In this document: positions 1 through 10,599 of the stretch, one piece after another
Layout of the letters: every line of letters starts with the position of its first letter
Numbering within the stretch: position 1 is the first letter of the stretch
NCBI RefSeq assembly: GCF_900142325.1
Contig: NZ_FRAM01000001.1
Location: 310,001-374,000, forward strand
Source: Epilithonimonas mollis
Lineage (GTDB): Bacteria; Bacteroidota; Bacteroidia; Flavobacteriales; Weeksellaceae
Direction of reading: 5' to 3'
Length of the DNA: 64,000 bases
Program-made: the position numbers and the translations under genes
The notes under the pieces: model-generated
Told to the model about the DNA's origin: nothing
Databases searched by the model: none
What the model saw: only the letters and a program-made list of their open reading frames with translations

Positions 1-2
1 AC

Positions 3-3000
3 GACCTTTTCCCGATTACGCAGGAACTACACCAGCTACTCAAAGAAAATTCCGAAGACGAAAAGCAATACCGCAGGTATGTGGATAGTATGAAAAGCTC
101 TGTACTGACAGCTTTTTATACACCGCCACAGGTCATAGATGCGGTTTCCTCCGTATTGCGTGAAAGCGGTCTGAACATCGATAAATTCCTCGAACCCTCC
201 GCAGGTATCGGCTCATTCATACAATCCTTTTTGGAAAACCAACAAAGTGTTACCGCTTATGAAAAAGACTTGCTGACAGGCAAGATTTTAAAACGGCTTT
301 ATCCCGAAAGCAATATCCGTGTAAGTGGTTTTGAAGAAATCCCCGACAAGGAACAAAACAGCTATGATGTAATCGCCAGCAACATACCGTTTGGAGACAC
401 TTCCGTTTTTGACCTTTCCTATTCCCGAAGCAAGGACAGTGCAAAAGTACTGGCTGCCCGAAGCATACACAATTACTTTTTCCTGAAAGGTGCTGATATG
501 CTCCGTGAGGGTGGTTTGTTGGCTTACATTACTTCGCAGGGCATTCTGAATAGCCCAAAGAACGAGCCGATACGCAGGGCGTTGATGCAGGATAATAATT
601 TAGTTTCGGTTGTCCGCTTACCCAACAGCCTGTTTACGGAATATGCAGGTACGGAAGTCGGAAGCGACCTGATTATCCTGCAAAAGAATACGGCAAAACA
701 AAATCTGACCGAAAGGGAAGATCTGTTTTGCCAAAGCAGGCAAACAGAATATAATACTCCGGGCAATGCACTCTTTCAGGACAATACAAGAATTGTACAT
801 ACCGACCGGAAATTAGATACCGACCCTTACGGACAGCCTGCACTCATCTATATGCATAAAGGCGGGGTTGCCGGAATTGCCAAAGACCTCAAACGAATGC
901 TTTCGGATGATTTTGGAAAACATCTGAATTTGAGTTTATATAAAGGCGAACTGAACGATGAGTCAATAACACAAATTCCCGCTACTCCCAAAGTTAGACC
1001 TCCAATTGTCGAACCTGTAACCATTCGGCAGGAAATACAACCTATATCAGTTCCGATAATAAATCGGGAAAGTCCGCAGGAATTAAAGCAACTAAGCATT
1101 TTTGACTTGTTTCAAAATATGGACGAACCTGTAATGGTTCTTGCTACGCCCAAAAGAACACCACAAGTTAAAAGACAAAGCACCAACAAGAGAAGAGGTG
1201 CAGTAGGTCGCCAACCTGACCTGTTCAGTAGTGCGATGCAGCAACCTTTTACGCCGCCTGTTACTAATAGAGCCACCAATGGAAATACATCTATCAATGG
1301 TAAAAAACAGGAAGCTATCGGCGACCTGTTTTCACAAATAAACGGGAATGGCCAAGCTGATAAGCCAGCCGTTCCCGATACCATTCCCGAATCTGCTACT
1401 TATAGTGGCGAACTGGAATCGTACCACCGTAACGATTGCCTTGTTGTGGATAATGGTTGGGTCGGTCATCTGCAAGATGTAGATACATCAGACGGTATGG
1501 CAGTTTTCCACCCTTTGCAGCTACCACCTTTACAAAGAGCAAGAGCCGAAGCGTACATAGCTGTACGTGATGTTTACCAAGAGCTTTACAATAAAGAGGC
1601 AACGTTGCAGACTGAACAAAAAGAAGAAAGGGAAAACCTTAACCTCCTTTATGATGCCTTTGTCAAAAGGTATGGAAACCTCAATAGTGCCAATAATATC
1701 AAGCTCATTAAAATGGATAGTTCCGGCAAGGAAATCCCTTATTTGGAGCGTGTCGTTGGTGGCGTGGTACACAAAGCGGATATATTCAGCCGTCCGGTAA
1801 GTTTCTCCACCTTAACAATAGCAACGGACAATCCCGAAGAAGCGTTAGCGGCTTCGCTGAACAAATATGGAAATGTGGATTTGGACTATATGTCCGAAAT
1901 CAGCGGTATGACCGATGATGCTTTGAAAGAAGCATTACACAGTCGTATTTACTACAATCCTTTGCAAAAGGAATATGAAATAGCCGAACGCTGGGTTGCA
2001 GGAAACGTAGTAGAGAAAGCTCAAGAGGTACAGAACTACATTGAAAACAATCCCAATGATACCGAAGCCAAAACAAGCCTTACCGTTTTGGAAGAAGCCC
2101 GACCAAGACGAATTGAGTTTGAGGAACTCGATTTTAATTTAGGCGAACGCTGGATACCCACTGGTATTTATGCCCGCTTTGCTTCACATCTTTTTGATAC
2201 GGACGTACTGGTTCATTATTCTGAAAGTTCGGATGACTTTTCAGTAAAGTGCGACCGTAAGAATTTGCATATATGGGAAAAATACGCTGTCAAAGCTGAA
2301 AGCCGGACGTTTGACGGGATTGCCTTGCTCAAACACGCCCTTGTCAATACCACCCCCGATATTACCAAAAAAATCACGGTTGGCGACCAAGAGGTCAAAG
2401 TACGGGATATGGAAGCCATACAAATGGCGAACACAAAGATTGACGAAATCCGTACCGCCTTTACCGAATGGCTCCACGCCCAAAACGATGGGTTTAAAAA
2501 CAGGCTGACGGGCCAATACAACGACACTTTTAATTGTTTCGTCCGACCAAACTATGACGGAAGCCATCAGGATTTTCCGGGACTGGACCGCAAAGCATTG
2601 GGCATCGAAGACCTGTATTCAAGCCAAAAGGATACCGTTTGGATTATAAAGCTGAACAATGGTGCTATCTGCGACCACGAAGTAGGTGCAGGAAAAACGT
2701 TGGTAATGTGTACCGCCGCACAGGAAATGAAGCGTTTGGGATTGGCTCACAAGCCGATGATTATAGGGCTGAAAAGCAATGTTCACGAAATTGCCGAAGC
2801 CTACCGCACTGCTTACCCACACGCCAAAATCCTGTTTCCGGGCAAAGAAGATTTTACACCACAAAAACGTCAGCGGATATTTGGCGATATTAAAAATAAC
2901 GATTGGGATTGTGTGATACTGACACACGACCAATTCGGGATGATACCGCAATCGCCCGAAATTCAAAAGGAAATCCTCGAAATAGAACTGGGCAGCGTGG

Positions 3001-5225
3001 AACGAAACCTCGATGCGTTACAATCGCAAGGCAAAGAAGTGACCAGAGGAATGCTTGCCGGAGTAATCAAGCGGAAAGAAAACCTTGAAGTCAAACTCAA
3101 AACCCTGCAACACGATATTGAAAACCGCAAAGATGATGTGGTAGATTTTAAAATGATGGGCATTGACCATTTGTTCGTAGATGAAAGTCATCAATTCAAA
3201 AACCTGATGTTCAACACACGGCATACGAGGGTTGCCGGATTGGGCAATGTGGACGGAAGCCAAAAGGCGATGAACTTGCTCTTTGCTATCCGTACCATTC
3301 AGGAACGCATCAATGCGGATATGGGGGCAACTTTCCTTTCTGGCACAACTATCAGTAATTCGTTGACGGAACTGTACTTATTATTCAAATACCTGCGACC
3401 AAGAGCATTGGAAAAACAGGGTATTCACTCTTTTGATGCGTGGGCAGCTATCTACGCAAGAAAAACGACCGATTATGAATTTTCGGTAGCGAACAATATC
3501 GTAGCCAAAGAGCGTTTCAGATACTTTATCAAAGTACCAGAGCTTGCCCAATTCTATTCTGAAATTACGGATTACCGAACAGCAAAGGATATAGGTATTG
3601 ACCGCCCCAACAAGAACGAGGTACTTTACAATATACCGCCTACACCTGACCAGGAAGAATTTATCCAAAACCTGATGCAGTTTGCCAAAACAGGCGATGC
3701 GACCTTATTAGGAAGAGAACCTTTATCACAAAGTGAAGAAAAAGCAAAGATGCTCATCGCTACGGATTATGCCCGTAAAATGTCGCTTGATATGCGTATG
3801 GTAAGCGGTGCGTATGATGACCACCCCGACAACAAGGCTTCGCATTGTGCGGCAAACATTGCCAAGTACTACAACCAATACAACGCACAAAAAGGGACGC
3901 AGTTCGTTTTCTCTGATTTGGGAACATATAAGCCCAGCGAATGGAATGTGTACTCCGAAATCAAACGCAAGCTCGTGGAAGACCACGGCTTGCCTATGCA
4001 CGAAGTCCGTTTTATACAGGAAGCCAAAAATGATAAACAGCGTAAGGAGCTTATCAAAGGAATGAACGAGGGAAAAATCCGTGTGCTGTTCGGTTCTACA
4101 AGTATGTTGGGCACAGGTGTCAATGCACAGAAAAGAGCCGTTGCCGTTCATCATCTGGATACGCCGTGGCGACCAAGCGACCTTGCCCAAAGGGATGGCA
4201 GAGCTGTTCGTAAAGGCAATGAGATTGCCAAATTCTTTGCAGACAATAAAGTAGATGTGATTATCTATGCTGTAGAAAAATCATTGGATAGCTATAAGTT
4301 TAACCTGCTGTACAATAAACAGCTATTCATTGACCAATTAAAAAACAATAATCTTGGCAAACGGACTATTGACGAGGGCAGTATGGACGAAAAATCAGGA
4401 ATGAATTTTTCGGAATATGTGGCTATCCTTTCTGGAAATACCGACCTGTTGGATAAAGCCAAATTAGAAAAACAGATTGCCGGATTGGAAAGCGAAAAAC
4501 AGGCGTTCAACCGTTCAAAGTATAGTGCGAAGTACAAATTGGAAGACTATAAGGCTGAACTTGATAAAGCCCAATCCCGCTTTGACCGAATGAGCCTTGA
4601 TTGGAATAATCTGCAAGGGCGAATCAAAAAACGTTCGGACGGTACAATGGCAAATCCTGTACAGTTGGATGGTTTGCCGCCCAATGCGGATATCAAACAA
4701 ATCGGTGCAAAACTCAATCAGCTTGCGGACAAAGCCCGTACAGGAGGTCAGTATGTAGAAATTGGCAGCTTGTACGGATTTACTTTGTTGGTCAAAACCG
4801 AAATGTCTGAAAAAGAAGGCTTGGATATTCGGATAAACCGTTTCTTGGTTGAAGGCGAAGGAAACATAAAATATACTTACAATAATGGTATCATTGCCAA
4901 AGATGAAAAATTAGCGTCCTTGAATTTCCTTAATGCGTTGGAAAAACTACCTGCTTATATCGAACAGGAACAAAAGAAAATTACTGAAACACAAAAAGAC
5001 CTGCCTGTTCTTCATGAAGTGGTAAACGGTACGTGGTCTAAGGAAAACCGATTGAGTGAACTCAAAACAGAACTGGCTGCCGTTGAGCGGAAGATACAAT
5101 TGTCTATCTCGCCTGAAACTAAAGAAGAACCACTGGAACAAACCGAAAAACAGAAAGAAGCCCCAAAGGTTTCTGAAAGTATTGTACAGACAAAAGGTAT
5201 TCAATTACCCAGGGGTGTATTGTGA
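3..5225 (+). CDS. Giant N6-methyltransferase/SF2 helicase fusion of the ICE, 5'-truncated by window edge
   Basis: The reading frame is open from the left edge and the first candidate start inside the window is only a GTG at 81, so the true start lies upstream; about 1,740 codons are visible. Numbering from that GTG, an SAM-dependent methyltransferase comes first: motif [12 protein letters not shown] near residue 37 and motif IV SNIPFGD near 100, which is NIPF where NPPY/F is usual. An SF2/SNF2-like helicase follows, with Walker A EVGAGKT near 867, DEAD-like box VDESHQF near 1033 and motif [12 protein letters not shown] near 1370. The C-terminus is a charged coiled coil. Proteins of this size and layout are common in Bacteroidetes conjugative elements. 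A role in modifying or remodelling transferred DNA is inferred, not known. It converges on mobC across a shared terminator. Confidence 0.85.
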   Translation, partial: DLFPITQELHQLLKENSEDEKQYRRYVDSMKSSVLTAFYTPPQVIDAVSSVLRESGLNIDKFLEPSAGIGSFIQSFLENQQSVTAYEKDLLTGKILKRLYPESNIRVSGFEEIPDKEQNSYDVIASNIPFGDTSVFDLSYSRSKDSAKVLAARSIHNYFFLKGADMLREGGLLAYITSQGILNSPKNEPIRRALMQDNNLVSVVRLPNSLFTEYAGTEVGSDLIILQKNTAKQNLTEREDLFCQSRQTEYNTPGNALFQDNTRIVHTDRKLDTDPYGQPALIYMHKGGVAGIAKDLKRMLSDDFGKHLNLSLYKGELNDESITQIPATPKVRPPIVEPVTIRQEIQPISVPIINRESPQELKQLSIFDLFQNMDEPVMVLATPKRTPQVKRQSTNKRRGAVGRQPDLFSSAMQQPFTPPVTNRATNGNTSINGKKQEAIGDLFSQINGNGQADKPAVPDTIPESATYSGELESYHRNDCLVVDNGWVGHLQDVDTSDGMAVFHPLQLPPLQRARAEAYIAVRDVYQELYNKEATLQTEQKEERENLNLLYDAFVKRYGNLNSANNIKLIKMDSSGKEIPYLERVVGGVVHKADIFSRPVSFSTLTIATDNPEEALAASLNKYGNVDLDYMSEISGMTDDALKEALHSRIYYNPLQKEYEIAERWVAGNVVEKAQEVQNYIENNPNDTEAKTSLTVLEEARPRRIEFEELDFNLGERWIPTGIYARFASHLFDTDVLVHYSESSDDFSVKCDRKNLHIWEKYAVKAESRTFDGIALLKHALVNTTPDITKKITVGDQEVKVRDMEAIQMANTKIDEIRTAFTEWLHAQNDGFKNRLTGQYNDTFNCFVRPNYDGSHQDFPGLDRKALGIEDLYSSQKDTVWIIKLNNGAICDHEVGAGKTLVMCTAAQEMKRLGLAHKPMIIGLKSNVHEIAEAYRTAYPHAKILFPGKEDFTPQKRQRIFGDIKNNDWDCVILTHDQFGMIPQSPEIQKEILEIELGSVERNLDALQSQGKEVTRGMLAGVIKRKENLEVKLKTLQHDIENRKDDVVDFKMMGIDHLFVDESHQFKNLMFNTRHTRVAGLGNVDGSQKAMNLLFAIRTIQERINADMGATFLSGTTISNSLTELYLLFKYLRPRALEKQGIHSFDAWAAIYARKTTDYEFSVANNIVAKERFRYFIKVPELAQFYSEITDYRTAKDIGIDRPNKNEVLYNIPPTPDQEEFIQNLMQFAKTGDATLLGREPLSQSEEKAKMLIATDYARKMSLDMRMVSGAYDDHPDNKASHCAANIAKYYNQYNAQKGTQFVFSDLGTYKPSEWNVYSEIKRKLVEDHGLPMHEVRFIQEAKNDKQRKELIKGMNEGKIRVLFGSTSMLGTGVNAQKRAVAVHHLDTPWRPSDLAQRDGRAVRKGNEIAKFFADNKVDVIIYAVEKSLDSYKFNLLYNKQLFIDQLKNNNLGKRTIDEGSMDEKSGMNFSEYVAILSGNTDLLDKAKLEKQIAGLESEKQAFNRSKYSAKYKLEDYKAELDKAQSRFDRMSLDWNNLQGRIKKRSDGTMANPVQLDGLPPNADIKQIGAKLNQLADKARTGGQYVEIGSLYGFTLLVKTEMSEKEGLDIRINRFLVEGEGNIKYTYNNGIIAKDEKLASLNFLNALEKLPAYIEQEQKKITETQKDLPVLHEVVNGTWSKENRLSELKTELAAVERKIQLSISPETKEEPLEQTEKQKEAPKVSESIVQTKGIQLPRGVL

Positions 5226-5246
5226 CTTGTACTGTATTTGCAAAAT

Positions 5247-5279
5247 AAAAAAGCTGGCAAATAATGACCAGCTTTTTTC
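5247..5279. terminator. Bidirectional terminator between the helicase gene and mobC
   Basis: An 11-bp perfect stem (AAAAAAGCTGG / CCAGCTTTTTT) with a 10-nt loop is flanked by A-runs on the left and T-runs on the right. It lies between two convergent genes, so it can stop both. Confidence 0.85.
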
Positions 5280-5294
5280 ATATACTTCCATTGG

Positions 5295-7295
5295 CTATTC
5301 TTTTTGTACCAAATGCTGCAAATTTGGGTCGTTTTTGATACGCTCCAATTCGGTTTCGATAATCTGTACAATGTCTTGTTTTATTTGACGGTAATTGCTT
5401 TCAATCTGTTGTTTCATTTTATCATCGCCCTGCTCATCTACAAAGGATAAAATATGCGGTATCTTTTGATAGGCTTTTGCTTCGGAAGCTACCTTTTCAT
5501 TATTCACCACGATTTCAGCGTGAAATATTTTTTGTTCGATACGTTCATCGAAGTTATCTGATACAGATCCAACAAACATACCCTGAGTAAGCGTTGAAAT
5601 TTTGGAAGCCGGAATAAGGCTGTCTAACTGTGTGGATATAGAAGTTGATTTATCGTTACGGTTAATAGTCAGACTTTGGCGTTTCTGCAACACTTTTCCG
5701 AACCTTTCCGAAAGGCTCTTTGCCGTTTCGCCAACCACCTGACCACTGAAAATATTACCTACTGTATTCTGAATAACTTTGCTCTCTTTGTCGCCGTAAT
5801 CCCTTGTTAATTGCGAAAAATCCTGAAAGCCCAAACAAACTGCCACCTTATTACTTCTTGCCGTTGCGATAAGGTTATCCAGCCCTCTAAAGTAAATCGT
5901 GGGTAGCTCATCTATAATAACGGAACTCTTTAATTGCCCTTTTTTGTTGATGAGCTTTACAATTCTTGAATTGTACAAACCCAATGCAGCCGAATAAATA
6001 TTCTGGCGGTCAGGATTATTACCTACACATAAAATCTTCGGCTCTTTTGGATTGTTGATGTCCAACGAAAAATCATCGCCTGTCATTACCCAATAGAGTT
6101 GCGGCGAAATCATTCTTGATAAAGGAATTTTTGCCGATGCTATTTGTCCTTGTAACTGATCTTGTGCCCCTCCTTGCCACGCATCCATAAAGGGAGACAG
6201 ATAATTCTCCAAATCAGGATATGAAGTTAAAATAGTAAATACATCCGAATACTTTTTATTTAGCAATTCGATAGCGTGTGGGAAAGTGCAATACTTACCG
6301 TTCTGGTATATTTTCAGATACCAAATTATTGCTGCCAATAGGATAATTGGGCTTTCCACGAAAAAATCCCCTTGCTTCTGTATCCAGCTTCGATTAAGGT
6401 TCAGCATAATGGTATATGCTGCTTCATAAGCATCAGAAATGTCTGTCATAAAGTCGGGATTGAGTGGATTGCAACGGTGGCTCTTGCGTGGGTCATCAAA
6501 ATTTATCACGTAGAATTTGGGCTGAACTTTGTACTTATCCCGATGCTTCAATAGATGATTGTAGGCAATGGTAGAAAGGTCGTCAAATTTGAAATCGTAG
6601 ATGTACATTGAGAACCCTTTCTCAATCTGTTGCTTGATATAGTTGTTTACGATTGCGTACGATTTTCCTGAACCTGGAGTTCCCAACACAATCGAGGCTC
6701 GAAAAGGATTGACTATGTTAATCCAGCCATTGTTCCATTTTCCTTTGTAATAAAACTTTGTGGGAAGATTGACGGAGTATTCGTTTTCCATCAATTTAGT
6801 TTCCTGATGAAAACTCTCGTTCTCATTATTGAAAACATCATCCATCAGATTGGTACGGAGCAATCGGCCCATCCAAACTCCGGCTACCATTAAAAAGATA
6901 TAACCTAAACTTGTGGTAAGGATATAAAGGATTGTGGCGGTGTTTATTGATAGCCTTAATAAAGGTGCATTCAGAAAAAACAGGATAAAGCCAATCCCCA
7001 AAGCCACATAAATTTTAGACCAGGTTATTTTATCATTCTTTACGCCTTTTGTACCTAAACAGCTTAATGCCAACATTACCAAGGCAAACAGTTTGGTATA
7101 TAAGGTGTGCGAAAATAGTCCAGCCGTACGCTGAAAATTACCTAATATTTTGTTGATTACTTCTAAAGTCCAGTGACGTTCTATAAAGAAACCATAGCAG
7201 AACCAATAAAGGTGCATCAGTACCAAAAGGATACTTACTGCCCGCATAAAAGCCATTATTTTGGCTAAACCTCTTAAATCGTCTTCTCCCTGCAT
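5295..7295 (-). CDS. mobC: MobC: VirD4/TraG-type coupling ATPase
   Basis: This 666-aa protein is a type IV coupling protein that links the relaxosome to the secretion channel at the inner membrane. Four hydrophobic segments lie near residues 17-38, 66-82, 95-115 and 121-145. A cytosolic ATPase follows, with Walker A GTPGSGKS at 205-212 and a Walker-B-like VIIDELPT near 450. Length and layout fit MobC of CTnDOT-type elements. It is the last gene of the leftward mobA-mobB-mobC block and ends 16 bp before the shared terminator. Confidence 0.88.
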   Translation of the reverse strand: MQGEDDLRGLAKIMAFMRAVSILLVLMHLYWFCYGFFIERHWTLEVINKILGNFQRTAGLFSHTLYTKLFALVMLALSCLGTKGVKNDKITWSKIYVALGIGFILFFLNAPLLRLSINTATILYILTTSLGYIFLMVAGVWMGRLLRTNLMDDVFNNENESFHQETKLMENEYSVNLPTKFYYKGKWNNGWINIVNPFRASIVLGTPGSGKSYAIVNNYIKQQIEKGFSMYIYDFKFDDLSTIAYNHLLKHRDKYKVQPKFYVINFDDPRKSHRCNPLNPDFMTDISDAYEAAYTIMLNLNRSWIQKQGDFFVESPIILLAAIIWYLKIYQNGKYCTFPHAIELLNKKYSDVFTILTSYPDLENYLSPFMDAWQGGAQDQLQGQIASAKIPLSRMISPQLYWVMTGDDFSLDINNPKEPKILCVGNNPDRQNIYSAALGLYNSRIVKLINKKGQLKSSVIIDELPTIYFRGLDNLIATARSNKVAVCLGFQDFSQLTRDYGDKESKVIQNTVGNIFSGQVVGETAKSLSERFGKVLQKRQSLTINRNDKSTSISTQLDSLIPASKISTLTQGMFVGSVSDNFDERIEQKIFHAEIVVNNEKVASEAKAYQKIPHILSFVDEQGDDKMKQQIESNYRQIKQDIVQIIETELERIKNDPNLQHLVQKE

Positions 7296-7352
7296 TATTT
7301 ATTAGTTTTAATGTTCGGGCGTGAATTTAATGGCTCTAAATAGTTACTATAA

Positions 7353-7385
7353 GAATGTGGCAGTTAATGGCAGTGCGTGGCCGTG
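7353..7385 (-). repeat. Dispersed 33-bp element, inverted copy between mobC and mobB
   Basis: The reverse complement matches the copy at 9417-9449 at about 22 of 33 positions by eye. It is the most diverged of the proposed copies. Confidence 0.4.
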
Positions 7386-7397
7386 TTTGGCTTATTT

Positions 7398-8678
7398 CTA
7401 TCTTTGACGTTTTCTTTTCTTCTTCATTTTGTTGGCAAAATCCTGTTCCTCGTAATCTTCGCCCCGGTCTTCGGGCAACAATCCACCTAACGCCTCAATC
7501 AAGCCGTCTTCGTGTTTTTCAGAAGTATTCAGGAAGTCGAACAAATGATGTGGTTCTTCAGTAGGTAGTTCTGCTTCATGAGGTCCTGATATTTTCGATT
7601 GTGGTTCAACAGGCTCTTTAATTTCCAGTTTGATATTATTGTTCCAACAATCATTAAATGTATTGGCAGAAAGTTCCTTTCCCAATCGTGAGCCGTTCCA
7701 AACCGTTTTAGAATTATGGTCTATAAAAGTTATTCCGTAAATACGTCCTGTGTCATTTCTACGAACCACTACATTAATGCCCTGTTCGCTTAACCATTTT
7801 TTAAAAGCCTGCTCATCACTTGTTGACTTTAGGGCAATGGTAACGGCAGCTTTAATGGTTGGCTTTGTCGGGTGAGCTTTTAAAGCCTCTTTATTTTTTG
7901 CAAAATGTAATTCCAAAGTCGGTAACCCTGCGTTCTTTCCGAAAAGCGAAGCCTTAAACGGATGCCCGGCTCTATCCCCTTTTGCATTTAAGGGAATGTA
8001 CAGTAAACCTTGCCGTAACTGCCCCTGCAATTCACCCTCTACTTTTTCGGTGGTAACATTGAACAGGGAAAGCAGAGCATTGTATTCTCCCAAAGTTTGG
8101 CATTGATAATAGTTCGGCAGGTGTCGGACTACTGAAGCTATCTGACTTTTCACATCGCCTGCTTTATAATCTACCTGCCGGAAAACCTTGTCGTTCTGCC
8201 GATGCTCCTTTTCCGTTGCGGGTATCAAATCTTGTTTCCTTTCGAGTTCACGGCACACTTTCATAGACCGCATTTTTTCGAACTTGTCCGAAATCTTTTT
8301 GCCCTCCGCGTCCACACAAACTGATACAATATGGATATGACTGCGGTCAATATCAGTATGTTTAAAGACTATAAAAGGTTGTTCACCGTAACCCATTTCA
8401 CGCATATACTTCTCTGCCATTTCCCTGAACTTGTCATCACTTACCTTGTCTTTTGGGTCGGGATTGAGTGAAATATGCAACGTATGTTTCTCGGTATTGC
8501 GGTTGGATATCAGGTAAGGTGCAAAAGATTGTGCTAATTGGGCAACGGAATAGAGGCCGTGAGGTGTTTCTATCATTTTATTGGTAAACAAAATTTTTCC
8601 GTTTTCATTTACCACTTTAAGATGATTGTACGCCAAAGCCCCGTGTAAATTTCCGCTTCTTCCGATTTTCGCTATCAT
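7398..8678 (-). CDS. mobB: MobB: relaxase/mobilization nuclease
   Basis: This 426-aa relaxase would nick the transfer origin and stay bound to the 5' end of the transferred strand. The metal-binding motif HTDIDRSHIH sits at residues 107-116 (H107, H114, H116), preceded by the expected GRSGNLHGALAYNHL N-terminus. Candidate catalytic tyrosines are Y17 and Y43; the sequence alone does not decide which. The C-terminal third is charged and lacks a helicase or primase domain. The start is 8 bp downstream of the mobA stop, so the genes are probably co-transcribed. A 100-bp gap to mobC holds an inverted copy of a 33-bp dispersed element. Confidence 0.9.
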   Translation of the reverse strand: MIAKIGRSGNLHGALAYNHLKVVNENGKILFTNKMIETPHGLYSVAQLAQSFAPYLISNRNTEKHTLHISLNPDPKDKVSDDKFREMAEKYMREMGYGEQPFIVFKHTDIDRSHIHIVSVCVDAEGKKISDKFEKMRSMKVCRELERKQDLIPATEKEHRQNDKVFRQVDYKAGDVKSQIASVVRHLPNYYQCQTLGEYNALLSLFNVTTEKVEGELQGQLRQGLLYIPLNAKGDRAGHPFKASLFGKNAGLPTLELHFAKNKEALKAHPTKPTIKAAVTIALKSTSDEQAFKKWLSEQGINVVVRRNDTGRIYGITFIDHNSKTVWNGSRLGKELSANTFNDCWNNNIKLEIKEPVEPQSKISGPHEAELPTEEPHHLFDFLNTSEKHEDGLIEALGGLLPEDRGEDYEEQDFANKMKKKRKRQR

Positions 8679-8686
8679 TTCTAAGG

Positions 8687-9118
8687 CTATTTTTTCATAT
8701 ACTTCGCATCAAATTCTTCGGTTAGCTGAATGATTTTTTGGCATAGCATCGCCATTTCAGCCGTCTGTTTTTCCAATTTGTACAGGAATGCCGCGGCTTT
8801 TTTCTCGGAAAAATTCTTGTACAGCAGCTTTAAAATCTGGTTATAGTTTATACCTACGGAACGAAACTGGCTGTGAAAAGAAGTCAGTCGCATATAAAAA
8901 TCAACCGTTCCCTTGTCAATTTTAACCGATTTCATTTCCTTACTAAACAGCAGGTAAATAATAAACTTTGCTTTATTGGGCATTCCCGATGCTTCAAAAA
9001 GCGATAAAAGTTTGGCGTTTTCTTCGTCCGTAAGGCGGAAAACGTGGCGGTGGATGCTTGGGTCGGTCTTAGCTCTCCGTCCGCCCTTATTCTGTTTTTT
9101 GTTATTGTTCTCGTTCAT
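8687..9118 (-). CDS. mobA: MobA: relaxosome accessory protein
   Basis: A basic 143-aa protein with a polar N-terminus (MNENNNKKQNKGGRRAK), then a helix-rich region typical of mobilization proteins that bind the transfer origin and recruit the relaxase (residues about 24-70: HVFRLTDEENAKLLSLF, then KAKFIIYLLFS). An in-frame GTG at 9121 precedes the ATG at 9118; the ATG is the better start. The gene lies just downstream of the inverted-repeat cluster proposed as oriT and directly upstream of mobB. DNA binding is inferred from family resemblance. Confidence 0.82.
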   Translation of the reverse strand: MNENNNKKQNKGGRRAKTDPSIHRHVFRLTDEENAKLLSLFEASGMPNKAKFIIYLLFSKEMKSVKIDKGTVDFYMRLTSFHSQFRSVGINYNQILKLLYKNFSEKKAAAFLYKLEKQTAEMAMLCQKIIQLTEEFDAKYMKK

Positions 9119-9186
9119 CACTAATTCATTTTAAATTCACACAAAAACGCTGACTTCGGAAAGACGTTTTTTAAGCTCCAAGCAGG

Positions 9187-9323
9187 GCAAGTTGTTTTGA
9201 GGCACTAACTCGGTTTCGAGTGCCTTAAAACACAACTTGCCGTGTTCCGTTGAACACAAAAATCCGCCCTGCGGGACGGATTAAATGTAACAGGGAAAAA
9301 CGGCTCGATGCCGTTCCCGTTAC
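9187..9323. other. Cluster of four inverted repeats, candidate oriT
   Basis: Four hairpin-forming repeats follow each other: 9187-9206 with 9219-9240 (about 20-bp arms, one mismatch and a 2-nt bulge); GTGTTC/GAACAC at 9242-9257; TCCGCCC/GGGACGGA at 9262-9280; and a compound stem from GTAAC at 9287 to GTTAC at 9323. The cluster lies 70-200 bp upstream of mobA. Transfer origins commonly show this pattern next to relaxosome genes. The nick site cannot be named from sequence alone. Confidence 0.5.
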
Positions 9324-9416
9324 CTTCCGTTTTGTCAAAAGACTTTTGCATAAATCCATTAATAAAAATCATTTTACAAAGTAAATACCTGTTTACGAAA
9401 GGTTTATACTGTATCG

Positions 9417-9449
9417 CAGTGCCAAACACTGCCTTTGAACGCCAAACAC
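9417..9449 (+). repeat. Dispersed 33-bp element, reference copy
   Basis: It starts CAGTGCCAAACACTGCC and continues through GAACGCCAAACAC. Its first half is palindromic (GCAGTG-CCAAA-CACTGC from 9416). Related copies are proposed at 11168 (inside traD), 20735, 32991 and, inverted, 7353. Confidence 0.5.
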
Positions 9450-9570
9450 CGCCACAGCTCAATCAGCGGTTAAATCAATCGCTTTATTTGCCGTATAATT
9501 TTAGTGCAGGTAGTAAAAAATGTATCTAAACAAAGAAGAAAATCAGGTTTGCAAACAGGTAGTTTGGAAT

Positions 9571-9629
9571 AAAAGCATAAGGTTTTAAAAGCATAAAACA
9601 ATAAAAGTGTAAAAGCATAAAAGCGGTAA
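9571..9629 (+). repeat. AAAAGCATAA direct-repeat (iteron-like) array
   Basis: Exact AAAAGCATAA occurs at 9571, 9587 and 9611. Degenerate versions at 9603 (AAAAGTGTAA) and 9619 complete a spacing of 16, 16, 8 and 8 bp. The array sits about 190 bp upstream of traA. Iterons bind initiators or partition proteins in other replicons; that role here is inference. Confidence 0.55.
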
Positions 9630-9819
9630 AGCAATTTACCTGTTGCAAGTTTTTCCACTTGCCAAAGAATGTACCTGACAAGGCAAAAATGAAAGCAAAT
9701 ACCTGTACAGGAAAGTACCCAAAAGAGAATGCAGGAATATAGGAATGAGGTTATAATCAGACAAACAAATATTCAATCCTGCAAAACAGATAAAGTGTGT
9801 AACAATAAATTTTTAAATA

Positions 9820-10587
9820 ATGGAAACAACAAAGAAAACTTTAAAAATCAGCTTCTCCACCCAAAAGGGCGGTGTGGGAAAATCCACGATGACCACCTTG
9901 CTGGCAAGTGTGCTTCATTACCGTTTAGGTTTTAATGTACTGGTGATGGACTGCGACTTTCCACAACACAGCCTGACCAATATGCGTGAAAGGGATAAGA
10001 GAACCATAATGCAGAACGACTACCATAAAAAGGCAGCAATGAAGCAGTTTCAAACCATCAACAAAAAAGCGTACCCGATTATTAAATGCAAGGCTGAAAC
10101 GGCTTTGGATAAAGCATCGGAATATACAAGCCAGTCGGTGGTTGAACCGGATGTGGTTTTCTTCGATCTGCCCGGAACAGCCAATACCAAAGGCGTACTG
10201 ACTACCTTGAAAAAAATGGACTTTATCTTTTCGCCCATTACTGCCGATCGTTTGGTAGTGGAAAGTACATTGGGCTTTACCAAAGCCTTTCTCGGACTTC
10301 CCCAAACGGACGAGGGAAATCCCGAACAAGAGATGTGGCTATTTTGGAACCAAGTGGACGGGAGGGAAAGAACAGGATTGTATGATGCTTATCAAATTGT
10401 CATCAAAGAACTCAACCTACCCATAATGGAAACAAGAATAATGGACAGTAAACGTTTCCGAAAGGAAACAGAAGACACAGGCAGTTATGTGTTCCGATCA
10501 AGTTTGCTGCCTGCTGAACCACAGTTGATGAAAGCAACGAAAATGGATTTGTTTGTCGAGGAATTTTTAAAAATCACTCATCTATAA
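9820..10587 (+). CDS. traA: TraA: ParA/Soj-family ATPase
   Basis: This 255-aa protein has the deviant Walker A motif KGGVGKST at residues 16-23, followed by VLVMDCDFPQHS (switch/Walker A') and VVFFDLPGT (Walker B). It is the first gene of the rightward tra operon, as in CTnDOT-type elements. ParA ATPases move or position DNA by ATP-driven binding to the nucleoid. A role in maintaining the excised element or positioning the transfer machinery is inferred. The iteron-like array lies just upstream. A DUF3408 gene follows 12 bp after the stop. Confidence 0.88.
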   Translation: METTKKTLKISFSTQKGGVGKSTMTTLLASVLHYRLGFNVLVMDCDFPQHSLTNMRERDKRTIMQNDYHKKAAMKQFQTINKKAYPIIKCKAETALDKASEYTSQSVVEPDVVFFDLPGTANTKGVLTTLKKMDFIFSPITADRLVVESTLGFTKAFLGLPQTDEGNPEQEMWLFWNQVDGRERTGLYDAYQIVIKELNLPIMETRIMDSKRFRKETEDTGSYVFRSSLLPAEPQLMKATKMDLFVEEFLKITHL

Positions 10588-10599
10588 AAACAGTAAAGT

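Larger units (their letters stand above)
9119..9819. other. 0.7-kb non-coding spacer between mobA and traA (candidate oriT and control region)
   Basis: The gap separates the divergent mob and tra operons. No convincing protein frame was seen: the short frames in it have no recognisable motif and cross the repeats. It contains four consecutive inverted repeats (9187-9323), a dispersed 33-bp element (9417-9449), AAAAGCATAA direct repeats (9571-9629) and the palindrome CCTGTACAGG (9702-9711). Both operon promoters must lie here, but no clear Bacteroidetes -33/-7 pair could be assigned. Confidence 0.7.
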
